A DNA stretch of 64,000 nucleotides from Chloroflexota bacterium (GTDB lineage: Bacteria; Chloroflexota; UBA11872), in assembly GCA_026708035.1 (NCBI GenBank), contig JAPOVQ010000001.1, positions 62,001-126,000 on the forward strand. Direction: 5' to 3'. Positions within the stretch are counted from its first letter, which is position 1. Each line of letters begins with the position of its first letter. The notes under the pieces are model-generated. The model was not told where the DNA came from. It saw only the letters and a list, made by a program, of their open reading frames with translations, and did not search any database. This document shows, one piece after another, positions 9,718 through 18,295 of this stretch. A program made the position numbers and the translations under genes.

Positions 9718-10710
9718 ATGAGACCCATGACTCGCTCGAATGACCAACACTCCTTGCCGTCATTCCGGCTTTCGCGACGCCGTCTGCTGCGGGGCGGCGG
9801 CCTGGCATTGGCAGCCGGCACCGCGCAGGCCTGCGACGCGTGGTCGGTGGTGGGCAACGCCGACGACCGGTATCCGGGCGGATCGCCGTTCGCCATCGAG
9901 GCGCTGCGCGCGCGGGACTACCGCGCCGGCGACATCCGCTTGCACCGCACGCTCAACCAGCGCCCCCGCTATACGACCTACGCCATGACGTACCGCTCAG
10001 ACGAACTGCTGCTCACCGGGGTGGCCACGATCCCGAATTCAGCCGGTCCGCACCCCGTCGTCGTGCTGAACCACGGGTTCACGCTTCCCGTGCAGTACCG
10101 GAGCGGGGACGGCACGCGCGCCTTGGCCACCGAGCTGACGCCGAGAGGTTTCATCACGCTGGCCAGCGACTATCGGGGCCTTGGCGGCTCCGAGGACGAT
10201 TCGCGCATGAACCTCGGCGCACGGCTGGACTTCGCGATCGACGTGCTCAACCTTGTCGCCTCGATCCCCTCGCTGCCGGACGCCCAGCACGAGCGCGTGG
10301 GCATGTGGGGCCACAGCCTGGGATGCGATCTGGCGCTGCGCGCCGCCGAGGTGGACGCACGCGTGCAGCCGGTGGGCATGTGGGCGCCGCTGAGCGCGTG
10401 GGCCGAGGACTTGGTCGACTACTACCGGCTGCCCACGCTGTCGTCGTCGGAAGACCTGCGTCACGCCCTATCGCCGGGCAATTTTCTGGAATACCTGGTG
10501 GGGCCGGTGACCATCCACCAGGGTGCGGCAGACCTGGCCGTCAAGCCGCGCTGGGCGGAACGGCTGCACGAGGCGCTCGAAGAGGCGGGCGTGGCGAGCG
10601 AGCTGACCATTCATCCCGGCGTCGGGCACTACCTGACCCGGAACGCGCGCCGGGCAGTGACGGCAACGGCGGACTTCTTCGAGCGCGAGCTCCTGCAGGA
10701 CGCCCAGTGA
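9718..10710 (+). CDS. Tat-exported alpha/beta hydrolase
   Basis: A protein of about 330 residues with a twin-arginine signal (SRRRLLRGGGLALAAGTAQA, then CDAW). It looks exported by Tat and cut near AQA, or possibly lipid-modified at the cysteine although the lipobox is poor. The mature part is an alpha/beta hydrolase: VVLNHGF oxyanion region, nucleophile elbow GMWGHSLGCDLAL, acid in HQGAADLAV and histidine in GVGHYLT. It resembles the dienelactone-hydrolase/prolyl-oligopeptidase-like group, with unknown substrate. Start is ATG 9718 or ATG 9727; neither has a good ribosome site, and the 44 codons upstream of 9718 look non-coding. Its stop overlaps the GTG of the next gene. Confidence 0.86.
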   Translation: MRPMTRSNDQHSLPSFRLSRRRLLRGGGLALAAGTAQACDAWSVVGNADDRYPGGSPFAIEALRARDYRAGDIRLHRTLNQRPRYTTYAMTYRSDELLLTGVATIPNSAGPHPVVVLNHGFTLPVQYRSGDGTRALATELTPRGFITLASDYRGLGGSEDDSRMNLGARLDFAIDVLNLVASIPSLPDAQHERVGMWGHSLGCDLALRAAEVDARVQPVGMWAPLSAWAEDLVDYYRLPTLSSSEDLRHALSPGNFLEYLVGPVTIHQGAADLAVKPRWAERLHEALEEAGVASELTIHPGVGHYLTRNARRAVTATADFFERELLQDAQ

Positions 10711-11246
10711 CGACGCACCACGGCGACCACGGCGAAACGAGCCTGTTCGACGGCACCCGTGTGGAGAAGGTCGATGCGCGGATCGAGGCGCTGGGCGCGG
10801 TGGACGAGCTCAACTCGTGGCTGGGATTCGCTGCGGCGCAGCCGGACGTCGCCGGAGTGGGCGACCGGCTGCGCTGGGTCCAGGAGCGGCTGCTGGAGGT
10901 CGGCGCCGACCTGGCAAATCCCGGCGGCCGCGCTCGCAGCACCTCACTGTCAACAGGGTCCCTGCAGGAGTTGGATGGCTGGCTCGCCGAATACCGCGAC
11001 GCGCTGCCGCCGCTGCGGCATTTCATCCTGCCCGGCGGGCACCCGCTGGCCGCCGCGCTGCAAGTGGCCCGCTCGGTGTGCCGCCGCGCCGAGCGCGGCG
11101 TGTGGCGCGTGGTGACGGATCCCGCGCCGGACGGCTCGCCGGTGTTTCTCAACCGATTGTCCGACGTGCTCTTCGAGATGGCCCGCGCCGCCAACGCCGC
11201 CTCGGGCACCCAAGACCCGCAGTGGCGCGGACGGACGGACAGCTAG
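10707..11246 (+). CDS. PduO-type ATP:cob(I)alamin adenosyltransferase
   Basis: A 179-residue enzyme that transfers the adenosyl group from ATP to cob(I)alamin to make coenzyme B12. The ATP-binding N-terminus reads GETSLFDGTRVEKVDARIEA followed by LGAVDELNSWLG, matching the PduO family. The conserved C-terminal helices carry FILPGGHPLAAALQVARSVCRRAER and FLNRLSDVLFEMAR. The GTG start overlaps the stop of the hydrolase gene (GTGA), indicating translational coupling. A much longer upstream frame (from 9840) is the shadow of the hydrolase. CobA and EutT are separate families and do not match. Confidence 0.92.
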   Translation: MTTHHGDHGETSLFDGTRVEKVDARIEALGAVDELNSWLGFAAAQPDVAGVGDRLRWVQERLLEVGADLANPGGRARSTSLSTGSLQELDGWLAEYRDALPPLRHFILPGGHPLAAALQVARSVCRRAERGVWRVVTDPAPDGSPVFLNRLSDVLFEMARAANAASGTQDPQWRGRTDS

Positions 11247-11546
11247 AGAGTCTGCCTTCCTCCGACATCGATGAGCGTTCTTAAGGAGGGGCGTGCGAGA
11301 CTCCCTGCCGCCCACCTTGCTGACGTCTGCTGAGAATCGCCCTCTTGCCCTGCTCGTCGATTGGTCCGGGAGACCCCCGCCCACCAGGCGCCGCCATGGG
11401 GCCGCAGTCGTCGAGGCTATCTGAGTTGCATCGACGCCTGAACGCGCCGAGCCTGATCGCTGGTTGAGAGCGGCAGCGGCGGTGTGTACCATCCGAAAGT
11501 CTCTAATTGAGACTATATCTCAACAAAATCCGAGAGAGGGTCCTGT
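11247..11546. other. 300-base gap carrying the cobW operator
   Basis: No gene is seen. The only clear element is the 17-bp palindrome at 11507-11523, close to the cobW start. The rest shows no repeats of the dispersed families. Confidence 0.55.
11507..11523. promoter_or_regulatory. 17-bp palindromic operator upstream of cobW
   Basis: TTGAGACTATATCTCAA: half-sites TTGAGA/TCTCAA around five bases, or TTGAGAY-N3-ATCTCAA in the longer alignment. It ends 23 bases before the cobW ATG. The same half-sites with the same spacing occur 23 bases before the ABC transporter's first gene (17807-17823). Size and layout (TGAGAT-N3-ATCTCA core, 15 bp) resemble operators of the Fur/Zur superfamily, but the regulator is not in the window. 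The embedded TATATC could be a -10 element, so binding would repress. Confidence 0.75.
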
Positions 11547-12893
11547 ATGTACACGGAGAGCAAAGTACCGGTCACCATCCTCACCGGCTTCCTCGGCTCG
11601 GGTAAGACGACCCTGCTCAATCGGATCTTGACTGAGGAGCACGGCAAGCGCATCGCCGTGGTCGAGAACGAGTTCGGGGAGGTGGGCATCGATCAGGCGC
11701 TCGTCATCAACGCTGACGAGGAAATTTTCGAGATGTCGAACGGTTGCATCTGCTGCACGGTGCGCGGAGACCTGATTCGGGTTCTCGGCAATCTCAATAA
11801 GCGCCGCGACAAATTCGACTATGTGCTGGTGGAGACCACGGGGCTGGCCGATCCCGGTCCAGTCGCTCAGACGTTCTTCATGGACGACGAGATAGATGCG
11901 GCGTACTCGCTTGACGGGATCGTCACGCTGGTCGATGCCGCCCACATCGAGCAGCAACTCGGCCGAAGCGACGAAAGCACGGAGCAAATCGCGTTTGCAG
12001 ACGTCCTGGTGCTCAACAAGACGGACCTGGTCAACGGCGAGGCGCTCGACGGGCTCGAGACTCGGCTCCGAGACATGAATCGAATGGCGCGAGTCGTGCG
12101 CAGTGAGCGGGCGGACGTTTCCGTCGACACTGTCCTCAACCTCGGCGCCTTCGACCTGGATCAGGTGCTCGAGCGTCGTCCCACCTTTCTCGAGCCGGAG
12201 TATCCGTTCGAGTGGACCGGCGTCTATTCGCTCGATGTCGGCCGCTACGAACTCTGCCTCGCCGATGGACCCGATCCGGAGATGTCGCTCGTCGTCGTGT
12301 CCGAGCAGGGCACGGATGACGCCACTCTCCGTGAGCGCGCGGAGTGGTGTGTGCGGCGATACGCCGAACCCGCGGAGCTCATTCGCCCAGGCGAAGAGAT
12401 TCCTTTCGGAAAGCACGCGAACCTCCGGCTCGATTCCCCAGGGTGCAAGTCGTTCGTCTTGGAAGTCGATTCGCCAATGCGGGTTGGCCTCTACGCCCAG
12501 CACCTCGCGGAGGAGTTCGATCTCCGACTGACAAACGCGGATCGCGCGGCGGTCCCCGCCGAGGTCGAGCGAATCTGGGTCGCACAGCATGAGCACGACG
12601 ACGAAGTGGGCTCGATCGCGATCGAGATTGAGGGCGACGTCGATCCCGACCGGCTCAACCTGTGGCTTGGCGAGCTGCTCCGTGAACGCGGGGTGGACAT
12701 CTTCCGCATGAAGGGCTTCATCAGCCTCGCGGGTGAGTCGCGTCGCTTCGTCTTCCAAGGGGTTCACATGCTCTTTGACGGCCAGCCGGATCGCGAATGG
12801 GGCGAGGCGCCCCGCCGCAATCAACTCGTATTCATCGGCCGCAACCTCGATGGGCAGAGCATGCGCCAGGGATTCGAGGCTTGTCTGGTTTGA
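11547..12893 (+). CDS. COG0523/CobW-family GTPase, candidate metal chaperone
   Basis: A 448-residue G3E GTPase. Walker A is [13 protein letters not shown] (about 13-25), the diagnostic metal-binding CxCC motif is in [13 protein letters not shown] (about 68-72), and the guanine-specificity motif is NKTDLV (about 157). The C-terminal CobW-C domain includes a short metal-ligand-like stretch [18 protein letters not shown] (from about 347) and is longer than in many relatives. Members of this family act as zinc chaperones or as nickel, cobalt or iron-site activators. A GAGAGAGGG ribosome site precedes the ATG. A WD40 gene overlaps its stop. The palindrome just upstream suggests control by a metal-responsive repressor. 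Confidence 0.93.
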   Translation: MYTESKVPVTILTGFLGSGKTTLLNRILTEEHGKRIAVVENEFGEVGIDQALVINADEEIFEMSNGCICCTVRGDLIRVLGNLNKRRDKFDYVLVETTGLADPGPVAQTFFMDDEIDAAYSLDGIVTLVDAAHIEQQLGRSDESTEQIAFADVLVLNKTDLVNGEALDGLETRLRDMNRMARVVRSERADVSVDTVLNLGAFDLDQVLERRPTFLEPEYPFEWTGVYSLDVGRYELCLADGPDPEMSLVVVSEQGTDDATLRERAEWCVRRYAEPAELIRPGEEIPFGKHANLRLDSPGCKSFVLEVDSPMRVGLYAQHLAEEFDLRLTNADRAAVPAEVERIWVAQHEHDDEVGSIAIEIEGDVDPDRLNLWLGELLRERGVDIFRMKGFISLAGESRRFVFQGVHMLFDGQPDREWGEAPRRNQLVFIGRNLDGQSMRQGFEACLV

Positions 12894-13924
12894 ACGTCGA
12901 CGGCCCGAGGGGTGATCTTCGCCCGGGCTGGACCGCGGGGGTCGGTGACTACGCCATCGCCGGGGGCTGGACCGTTCGCGGTGAGGCGCTGGTGGTCGGT
13001 GATGCCGCGGGTGGCGTCTTCGCGTTCGACGGCAAGTCTGGCGCGACCATCTGGGCGCAGCCTGATGTCCACCAAGGCGGAGTGCTCGCGCTGGCAATCC
13101 ACCCAAGCAGACCCGCGTTCGCTACGGCGGGTCAGGACGGCCGAGTCCTCGTCTGGAGCGCCGCCGATGGTCAGGTCAACCAGGCGATCGTCGTCGGAAG
13201 CGATTGGGTTGAAAACGTGGCATGGTCGCCGGACGGTCGGTGGTTGGCGGCCTCCTGCTCCCGGCAGGTTTGCACCTACGGTGCGGATGGCGTGCAAACC
13301 TGGCGGTCTCCTGATCATCCCAGCACCGTCAGCGCAATCGCGTGGTCCGGCGCCGACGAGTTGGCGACGGCCTGCTACGGCCGGGTGACGTTCTTGGACG
13401 CGTCCACTGGGGAGCTTCGCCAGCAGCTGGAGTGGATGGGCTCCCTGGTGTCGATGGTATTGAGCCCGGACGGAGATATCGTGGCCTGCGGCAGCCAGGA
13501 CAACTCGGTGCACTTCTAGCGTCGCTCGACGGAGCAGGACTCCATGATGTCGGGATATCCGGCCAAGCCGTCGGCCCTGGCATTCGATGACACCGGCACC
13601 CTGTTGGCCACCGGCGGCGGGGAGGAAGTGACGGTGTGGAGCTTCCAGGGACAGGGGCCCGAAGGCACCCGGCCCGGCGTTCTGGACCTTCATGTTGAAC
13701 CCGTCACGACGCTTGCCTTCGCTCCGGGCGTGAGGCGCCTGGCATCGGGGGACCGCGATGGCGCCGTGGTTGTGTGGTCGCTGCAGAAAGATGGACAAGG
13801 CGGCCCGATAGGGGCTGCGGACTTGGCGGGCGAAGTGGCGGACGTCTACTGGCGGCCAGACGGGCGCGCGCTTGCGGCGCTCGACGCGCGGGGCGGCGTG
13901 ACAGCCTGGCGAATAGGACGATAG
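12890..13924 (+). pseudogene. WD40 beta-propeller protein interrupted by an in-frame TAG
   Basis: The reading frame starts at TTG 12890, overlapping the cobW stop, and encodes WD40-like blades (GQDGRVLVWS, WSPDGRWLAA, SPDGDIVACGSQDNSVHF). A TAG at 13517-13519 (codon 210 of 345) then interrupts it. The same frame continues without shift as RRSTEQDSMMSGYPAKPSAL, with further blades (LATGGGEEVTVWSFQG, LASGDRDGAVVVWSLQ, YWRPDGRALAALD) to 13924. One base change, TGG to TAG, would explain the break, since an aromatic residue fits the SVHF-(W)-RRS position. An ATG at 13544 could restart the second part. TAG ends other genes here (for example gyrB), so general recoding is unlikely. It is either a pseudogene, a split gene or a sequencing error. 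Confidence 0.85.
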
Positions 13925-13944
13925 GAGGGCCGCATGGCCCGCGT

Positions 13945-13962
13945 CCGCGCAGGTCTGCGCGG
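13945..13962. terminator. weak hairpin between the convergent cobW-WD40 and ABC transporter units
   Basis: CCGCGCA-GGTC-TGCGCGG forms a perfect seven-base stem with a four-base loop about 20 bases after the WD40 stop. There is no T-run on either side, so it is at most a candidate transcription-ending structure. Confidence 0.25.
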
Positions 13963-14142
13963 CGATGCGGGCATCGACTTATCACGCACCAACGCAGCTG
14001 AACCGTGTCCCACCGACGATCACGAACGCGAGCCCAAGCCAGTCCTCGCTGGCAATGTGCCTTGCCGCAACGAACGCAAGCAGCACTGAGACTCTGGGCC
14101 GGCCTGAACCGGCTAGCCCCAATGCACCTTCATCCTCGTCGG

Positions 14143-15048
14143 TCAGTCCCCTAGGCGTCGGATGCGGGGGTCCAACAGGTCCCGCAGGCCGTCACCCAGC
14201 AGATTGAACCCCAACACCGCCACAAAGATGGCCGCTCCCGGCAGCAGCAGGAGATGCGGCGCGGTTTGCAGGTGCGGGCGGGCGTCGCTGAGCATGGCGC
14301 CCCACTCCGGTGTGGGCGGCTGCGCCCCCAGCCCCAGGAAGCTGAGACCGGCGATTCCCAGGATGATCCAGCCGACATCCAGGGAGGCGAGCACGACGAT
14401 TGGGCCGACGATGTTTGGCGCGATGTGCCGGAGGATGATGCGCGGGTTACTGGCCCCAGCGGCCCGTGCCGCCGTCACGTACCCCATTTGTCGCTCCCCC
14501 AGGGTGATCCCGCGAATAATGCGGGCGTGGCCCACCCACCACACGGCGCCAACTGCCAGCAGCAGGTTGAGCAGACCGGGACCCAAGACTCCCGCCACGG
14601 CCAGCGCCAAGATCAGCGAAGGAAAGGCCAACAGCAGGTCCACGACCCCCATCAGCGCCGTGTCCGGCCAGCCGCCGTAGTATCCGGACAGCATGCCCAC
14701 GGTCACGGCGACGGTCATGCTGAGGATCAGGGTTGCCGCGGCAGCCAGCAGCGTGGTGCGCGCGCCGTGGATCATTCGGCTGAAGGTGTCCCGACCCAGA
14801 TGATCGGTGCCCAACGGGTGCTCCGGCGACGGAGCGAGCAACCGTTTGGGCAGGTTGATTTCGGTTGGATCAGCCAGCGGGCTCCAGGGCGCCAACAATC
14901 CCGCCGTCAGCAGGGACACCACCAGAAAAAGCCCCAGGGCGGTCCCCGGCTCCCGCAGCAGCGAAATCCACTGTCTGCGGCGGCGCGGACCGGTGATGGC
15001 CGGCCGGTGGGGAAGTCGTACCCCAGCGCGTCCAGCATTCGTCGTCAT
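14143..15048 (-). CDS. ABC transporter permease, NikC/DppC type
   Basis: A 301-residue inner-membrane permease of the peptide/nickel importer family. It has an N-terminal membrane helix (LGLFLVVSLLTAGLLAPW), then the family block HPLGTDHLGRDTFSRMIHGARTTL and four to five further helices. The EAA loop reads YVTAARAAGASNPRIILRHIAPN, where the ATPase docks, and is followed by GIAGLSFLGLGAQPPTPEWGAML. Sequence style is closer to NikC than to oligopeptide permeases. Its start lies six bases after the stop of the partner permease gene. It is the last gene of the unit: no ATPase gene follows, because the WD40 gene ends convergently about 220 bases away. Confidence 0.92.
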   Translation of the reverse strand: MTTNAGRAGVRLPHRPAITGPRRRRQWISLLREPGTALGLFLVVSLLTAGLLAPWSPLADPTEINLPKRLLAPSPEHPLGTDHLGRDTFSRMIHGARTTLLAAAATLILSMTVAVTVGMLSGYYGGWPDTALMGVVDLLLAFPSLILALAVAGVLGPGLLNLLLAVGAVWWVGHARIIRGITLGERQMGYVTAARAAGASNPRIILRHIAPNIVGPIVVLASLDVGWIILGIAGLSFLGLGAQPPTPEWGAMLSDARPHLQTAPHLLLLPGAAIFVAVLGFNLLGDGLRDLLDPRIRRLGD

Positions 15049-15054
15049 CGGCCG

Positions 15055-16002
15055 CTACGCATTGCCCCGTTCGAAGCGCAGGCGCGGGTTCGCGAGGCGC
15101 AGGGCAATGTCAGCCGCAAGGTTGGCCAGCAGCACTACTACGGCAAGGTAGGTTACGAACCCCTGTACCACCGGGTAGTCCCGGGTCAGGGCCGCGCCCA
15201 CGATCAACTGCCCCAAGCCCGGCCAGGTGAATATCGTCTCAATGATGACGGCGCCGCCGAGAAGGTGCGCCACCATTACCCCAGTCGCTCCAATGGCCGG
15301 CAGCAGCGCGTTGCGCAGGGCATGCCCCACGATTACGGCCTGTTCAGACAGCCCCTTGGCCCGCGCCGTGCGGATGTAGTCCTGCCCCAGGACTTCCAGA
15401 ATGCTGGCGCGTATCAGCCGCGTCAGCTGAGCCATCGGGGCTAGCGACAGGGCGATGGCCGGAAGCACGATTTGAGCAGCCGAACCGTAGCCCACGGCGG
15501 GCAACCAGGACAGTTTCACCGCGAACAGAATGATCAGCCCGAAGGCCAAGGCGTAGGACGGCGCCGCCGCGCCCACCAGCGCCGCCAAGCGTACGATGAC
15601 ATCCAGGGCGCCGCCCCGTCGCCGGGCGGACAGAACGCCCATGGGCACGGCGAGCAGGAGCGCCAGGCCCAAAGCAGCCGCCGTGAGCAAGGCCGTTGGG
15701 ACCGTGCAGCGCGCCAACTGGGCGGCCACGGGCTGTTCCGTCAGGTAGGAGCGGCCCATGTCGCCCCCTAGCGCCCGGGACATCCAGCTAACGTATTGCG
15801 CCGGGAGGGGAGCGTCGAGACCAAGTTCGGCACGCATGGCAGACACGGCGGCCGGGCTGGGCATCTGGCCGGGGTTGCGCTGGTGCAGCACGGTCTCGGC
15901 AGGATCGCCCGGCGCCAGATTCAGCAGCGCGAAGCTGACCGCCGAGATTCCGAGGAGCAGCAGCGGCAGCGTGACCAACCGTCGGGCCACGTATGCTCCC
16001 AT
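15055..16002 (-). CDS. ABC transporter permease, NikB/DppB type
   Basis: A 315-residue permease with the typical first helix (VARRLVTLPLLLLGISAVSF), the LNLAPGDPAE block, and ELGLDAPLPAQYVSWMSRALGGDMGRSY in the large external loop. The EAA loop is IRTARAKGLSEQAVIVGHALRNALLP. GGAVIIETIFTWPGLGQL closes the family signature. It would form the heterodimeric channel with the 14143-15048 permease. About 40 bases separate it from the binding-protein gene, so the three are one transcription unit starting at the 17807 operator. Confidence 0.92.
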   Translation of the reverse strand: MGAYVARRLVTLPLLLLGISAVSFALLNLAPGDPAETVLHQRNPGQMPSPAAVSAMRAELGLDAPLPAQYVSWMSRALGGDMGRSYLTEQPVAAQLARCTVPTALLTAAALGLALLLAVPMGVLSARRRGGALDVIVRLAALVGAAAPSYALAFGLIILFAVKLSWLPAVGYGSAAQIVLPAIALSLAPMAQLTRLIRASILEVLGQDYIRTARAKGLSEQAVIVGHALRNALLPAIGATGVMVAHLLGGAVIIETIFTWPGLGQLIVGAALTRDYPVVQGFVTYLAVVVLLANLAADIALRLANPRLRFERGNA

Positions 16003-16044
16003 GCCGGAGAGGCTCTTGGCGCCCCCGCTATCCCGCTACCTCGC

Positions 16045-17784
16045 TCACGCTTTCAGACCGATGCGATGGTCGAAGAAATAGAGATTGGCCGGGTGCGGCT
16101 CGAAATCGGTGACCCGCTTGCTGACACCGTAGACCAGGTAGGGGTGCGCCACCGGCAGGAGCGCGGTTTCGGATGCAACAACATCCAGCGCCCGGCAGGC
16201 AATTTCCTGGCGTTGCTGGGTGTCGGCCACGCTCGATGCGCTGCTGATGATGTTCTCCAGCTCGGCGCTGTGGAAGTGGCCGTAGTTGTTGGCGCCGCTA
16301 CCGGAGGCGTCGGCGCTGACCCCGACAAACTTGCCGATGTTCTGGATGGGGTCTCCAGCCTCCACCACGTTGTTGTACCACCCGAAGAGATCCCAGCCGG
16401 GATCCTTCACAACCGACCATTCGGTGATCAGCACCTCGGCCTTGATGCCCACGTCGGCCAGCATGGCCTGGGCGGCTTCGGCCATGACGGGCAGCTGGAA
16501 CCGCTCGGGGTAACCGCCGATGACGATTTCCAGAGGACTGCCGTCTTTGTCCACAAACCCGTCGTCGTCGGTGTCGACGTAGCCGGCCTCGGTCAGTAGT
16601 TCGCGGGCCTGAGCAGGGTCGAAACCCGGGGTGGTGACGCCGGGGCAGGACGCGAGGGCATCGGGCAACAGGAAGTCGGCAAATGACCCGGATCCGGCAG
16701 GCGCAATCAGCCCCGCGATGCTCTCGCGATCAATGGCAAGGCTCACCGCCCGGCGCACCAGAGGATCGGACAGCGCCGGCCGCTCGAAGTTGACCCACCA
16801 GATCACCGCCGCGGCGCCTATTCCGGCGGTACGACTCTCCAATTCGGGATGGGCGTCTATAGTCTGGGCCCCTTCCGGGGATATGTTGACGGCAACGTCG
16901 ATGTCGCCGGCCTGCAGGGCCAGTTCCCTGCTGTTGGTGTCCGGAATGGCGAAGTGTTCGATGCCGGCCAGCGGCGGAGCACCGCCCCAGTAATCGTCAT
17001 TGGCAACGCTGCTGAGGCGTTCCTTCTGGATGTACTCGGTGGGAATGTAAGGCCCCGTCAGGGCGCGGGCCTGCAGAAAGTTGTCCTCGCCGGCGGCGTC
17101 GGCAGCCGCGGCATCGGTAATGGCCACCGCCGGATTGGTCAGCAGGCCGGGCAGCGTGGGTCGAGGCTCCAGCGTGGTGATGGTGATGGTCTGCTCGTCG
17201 TTCACCGCGATGCTCTCGATCCCCAGCGCGTTCGCGGACGCTTCCGATAGCCGGATCGTTCGTTCCAGCGACGCCTTCACCGCTTCCGCATCCATCACCG
17301 CGCCGTTGTGGAACCTCACGCCGGACCGCAGGTCGATTCGCCAAGCTAACGGGTCCACGTCCGTGGCTGCCGTCGCCAGCCATGGCACCGGCCTGAAATT
17401 GGTGGGAGACAGGCGGAAGAGGTTTTCGGACATCCCGGATTGACTGGCAACCCAACCGCCCCGCACCGGGTCCAGCGGGCTGTCAAGCCAGATGACGCCG
17501 GCCTTCAGGGTGGGACGTGCCGCATCGACGCTGGCGCCCACCGAAGCTTCTTCGGCCTTGGCGGTCGGAGCTGTCGGCTGTCGAGCTGTTTCGGCTGCTG
17601 GAGAAGGCTTGTGCGGAGCCGTGGTTGCTGCCGGGGGCGGCGGCGCTGCCGTCGGCGAGGTGGCCGCGGAAGTCACGGGCGCCGATGTTGCAGCCGCTGC
17701 CGGACTGTCGGCGGTCTCCCCGCAGGCCACGGCCAGTGGCAGAGCCAGAGCCGCCACGAGCGTAAGCGCCATTCGTCGAATCAT
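16045..17784 (-). CDS. ABC transporter substrate-binding lipoprotein, SBP family 5 (NikA/DppA-like)
   Basis: A 579-residue exported lipoprotein. The signal peptide ends LPLAVAC with the acylated cysteine about residue 21, followed by a long Ala/Pro/Thr linker. Family 5 marks include WRIDLRSGVRFHNGAVMDAEAVKASLERTI and DPLVRRAVSLAIDRESIAG. A loop DTDDDGFVDKDGSPLEI looks like a calcium-binding EF-hand-type segment, as found in some members. Substrates of this family are peptides, nickel or metal-chelate complexes. The shared operator with the CobW gene favours a metal or metallophore here, but this is an inference. The ATG at 17784 lies 23 bases from the palindrome. Confidence 0.9.
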   Translation of the reverse strand: MIRRMALTLVAALALPLAVACGETADSPAAAATSAPVTSAATSPTAAPPPPAATTAPHKPSPAAETARQPTAPTAKAEEASVGASVDAARPTLKAGVIWLDSPLDPVRGGWVASQSGMSENLFRLSPTNFRPVPWLATAATDVDPLAWRIDLRSGVRFHNGAVMDAEAVKASLERTIRLSEASANALGIESIAVNDEQTITITTLEPRPTLPGLLTNPAVAITDAAAADAAGEDNFLQARALTGPYIPTEYIQKERLSSVANDDYWGGAPPLAGIEHFAIPDTNSRELALQAGDIDVAVNISPEGAQTIDAHPELESRTAGIGAAAVIWWVNFERPALSDPLVRRAVSLAIDRESIAGLIAPAGSGSFADFLLPDALASCPGVTTPGFDPAQARELLTEAGYVDTDDDGFVDKDGSPLEIVIGGYPERFQLPVMAEAAQAMLADVGIKAEVLITEWSVVKDPGWDLFGWYNNVVEAGDPIQNIGKFVGVSADASGSGANNYGHFHSAELENIISSASSVADTQQRQEIACRALDVVASETALLPVAHPYLVYGVSKRVTDFEPHPANLYFFDHRIGLKA

Positions 17785-17806
17785 CTCCTACTCACCCTTC
17801 GTGTTA

Positions 17807-17823
17807 TTGAGATGTTATCTCAA
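17807..17823. promoter_or_regulatory. 17-bp palindromic operator upstream of the ABC transporter
   Basis: TTGAGATGTTATCTCAA, a perfect 7-3-7 palindrome (TTGAGAT-GTT-ATCTCAA), lies 23 bases before the start of the binding-protein gene (minus strand). It matches the cobW operator at 11507-11523 in every half-site base except one and at an identical distance from the start codon. It is therefore predicted to bind the same repressor. Confidence 0.8.
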
Positions 17824-18295
17824 TAAGGAGCCTGTCACACGGGGAGGGTCGGCGCAAGTCACTGTGGCAAGTGAGCCGGTGCAGCTATGAGAGCAGTCTC
17901 ACCAGGAACGGCGAGCGCCCCTCGTTCTGTCAGCCGGCGTTCGCCAGCTTGGAGTTCACGGAGAAGAGTTAGGAAGACCCGGCGCGAGGCGCGCTCGTCC
18001 AGCGCGTGGCCTTGCCGGCGCCCTGAGCCAGTGGCGCCCCGTGCCGGACGTTGCCATGCTTCAGGCGCTCGGCCTCTCTTGGTGCAACGTCACGGCGGCG
18101 GACGCGGCCTTCTCCGCGCACATCACGCCGGGGTCGCCCCATCCCGCCAGTTCAACCCCGGAGCGCGCCGACTATTCCAACTGCTTGATCGGCTGGCGAC
18201 GCGCCAGAGGTTGCCGGTTCGGTGTGCCGCCACAGCGCCGAATGTGAACCGATGTATGATCTCGGCCTAAATGCGCAGGAGGCGAGGCTCAACCA
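17824..18295. other. about 470 bases without a recognisable gene
   Basis: Short frames exist but none shows family resemblance, a ribosome site or consistent codon use. The last 25 bases carry AGGAGG and CGAGG, which serve the DUF4395 gene. No dispersed repeat copies were seen here. Confidence 0.5.

Noticed and set aside
9840-10706. long N-terminal extension of the cobalamin adenosyltransferase
   Set aside because: This part is a frame-shifted shadow of the Tat hydrolase. The PduO family begins at GTG 10707, overlapping the hydrolase stop.
13517-13519. genome-wide recoding of TAG
   Set aside because: gyrB, M29, Ddl and other conserved genes end properly at TAG, so TAG is an ordinary stop here. 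The WD40 case is local.
12821-13798. 325-codon minus-strand frame opposite the WD40 gene
   Set aside because: The plus strand carries clear WD40 blades and coupling to cobW. The minus frame has no similarity.
17885-18270. possible gene remnants before DUF4395
   Set aside because: Several short plus-strand frames overlap, but none has a ribosome site, a family motif or consistent codon use.
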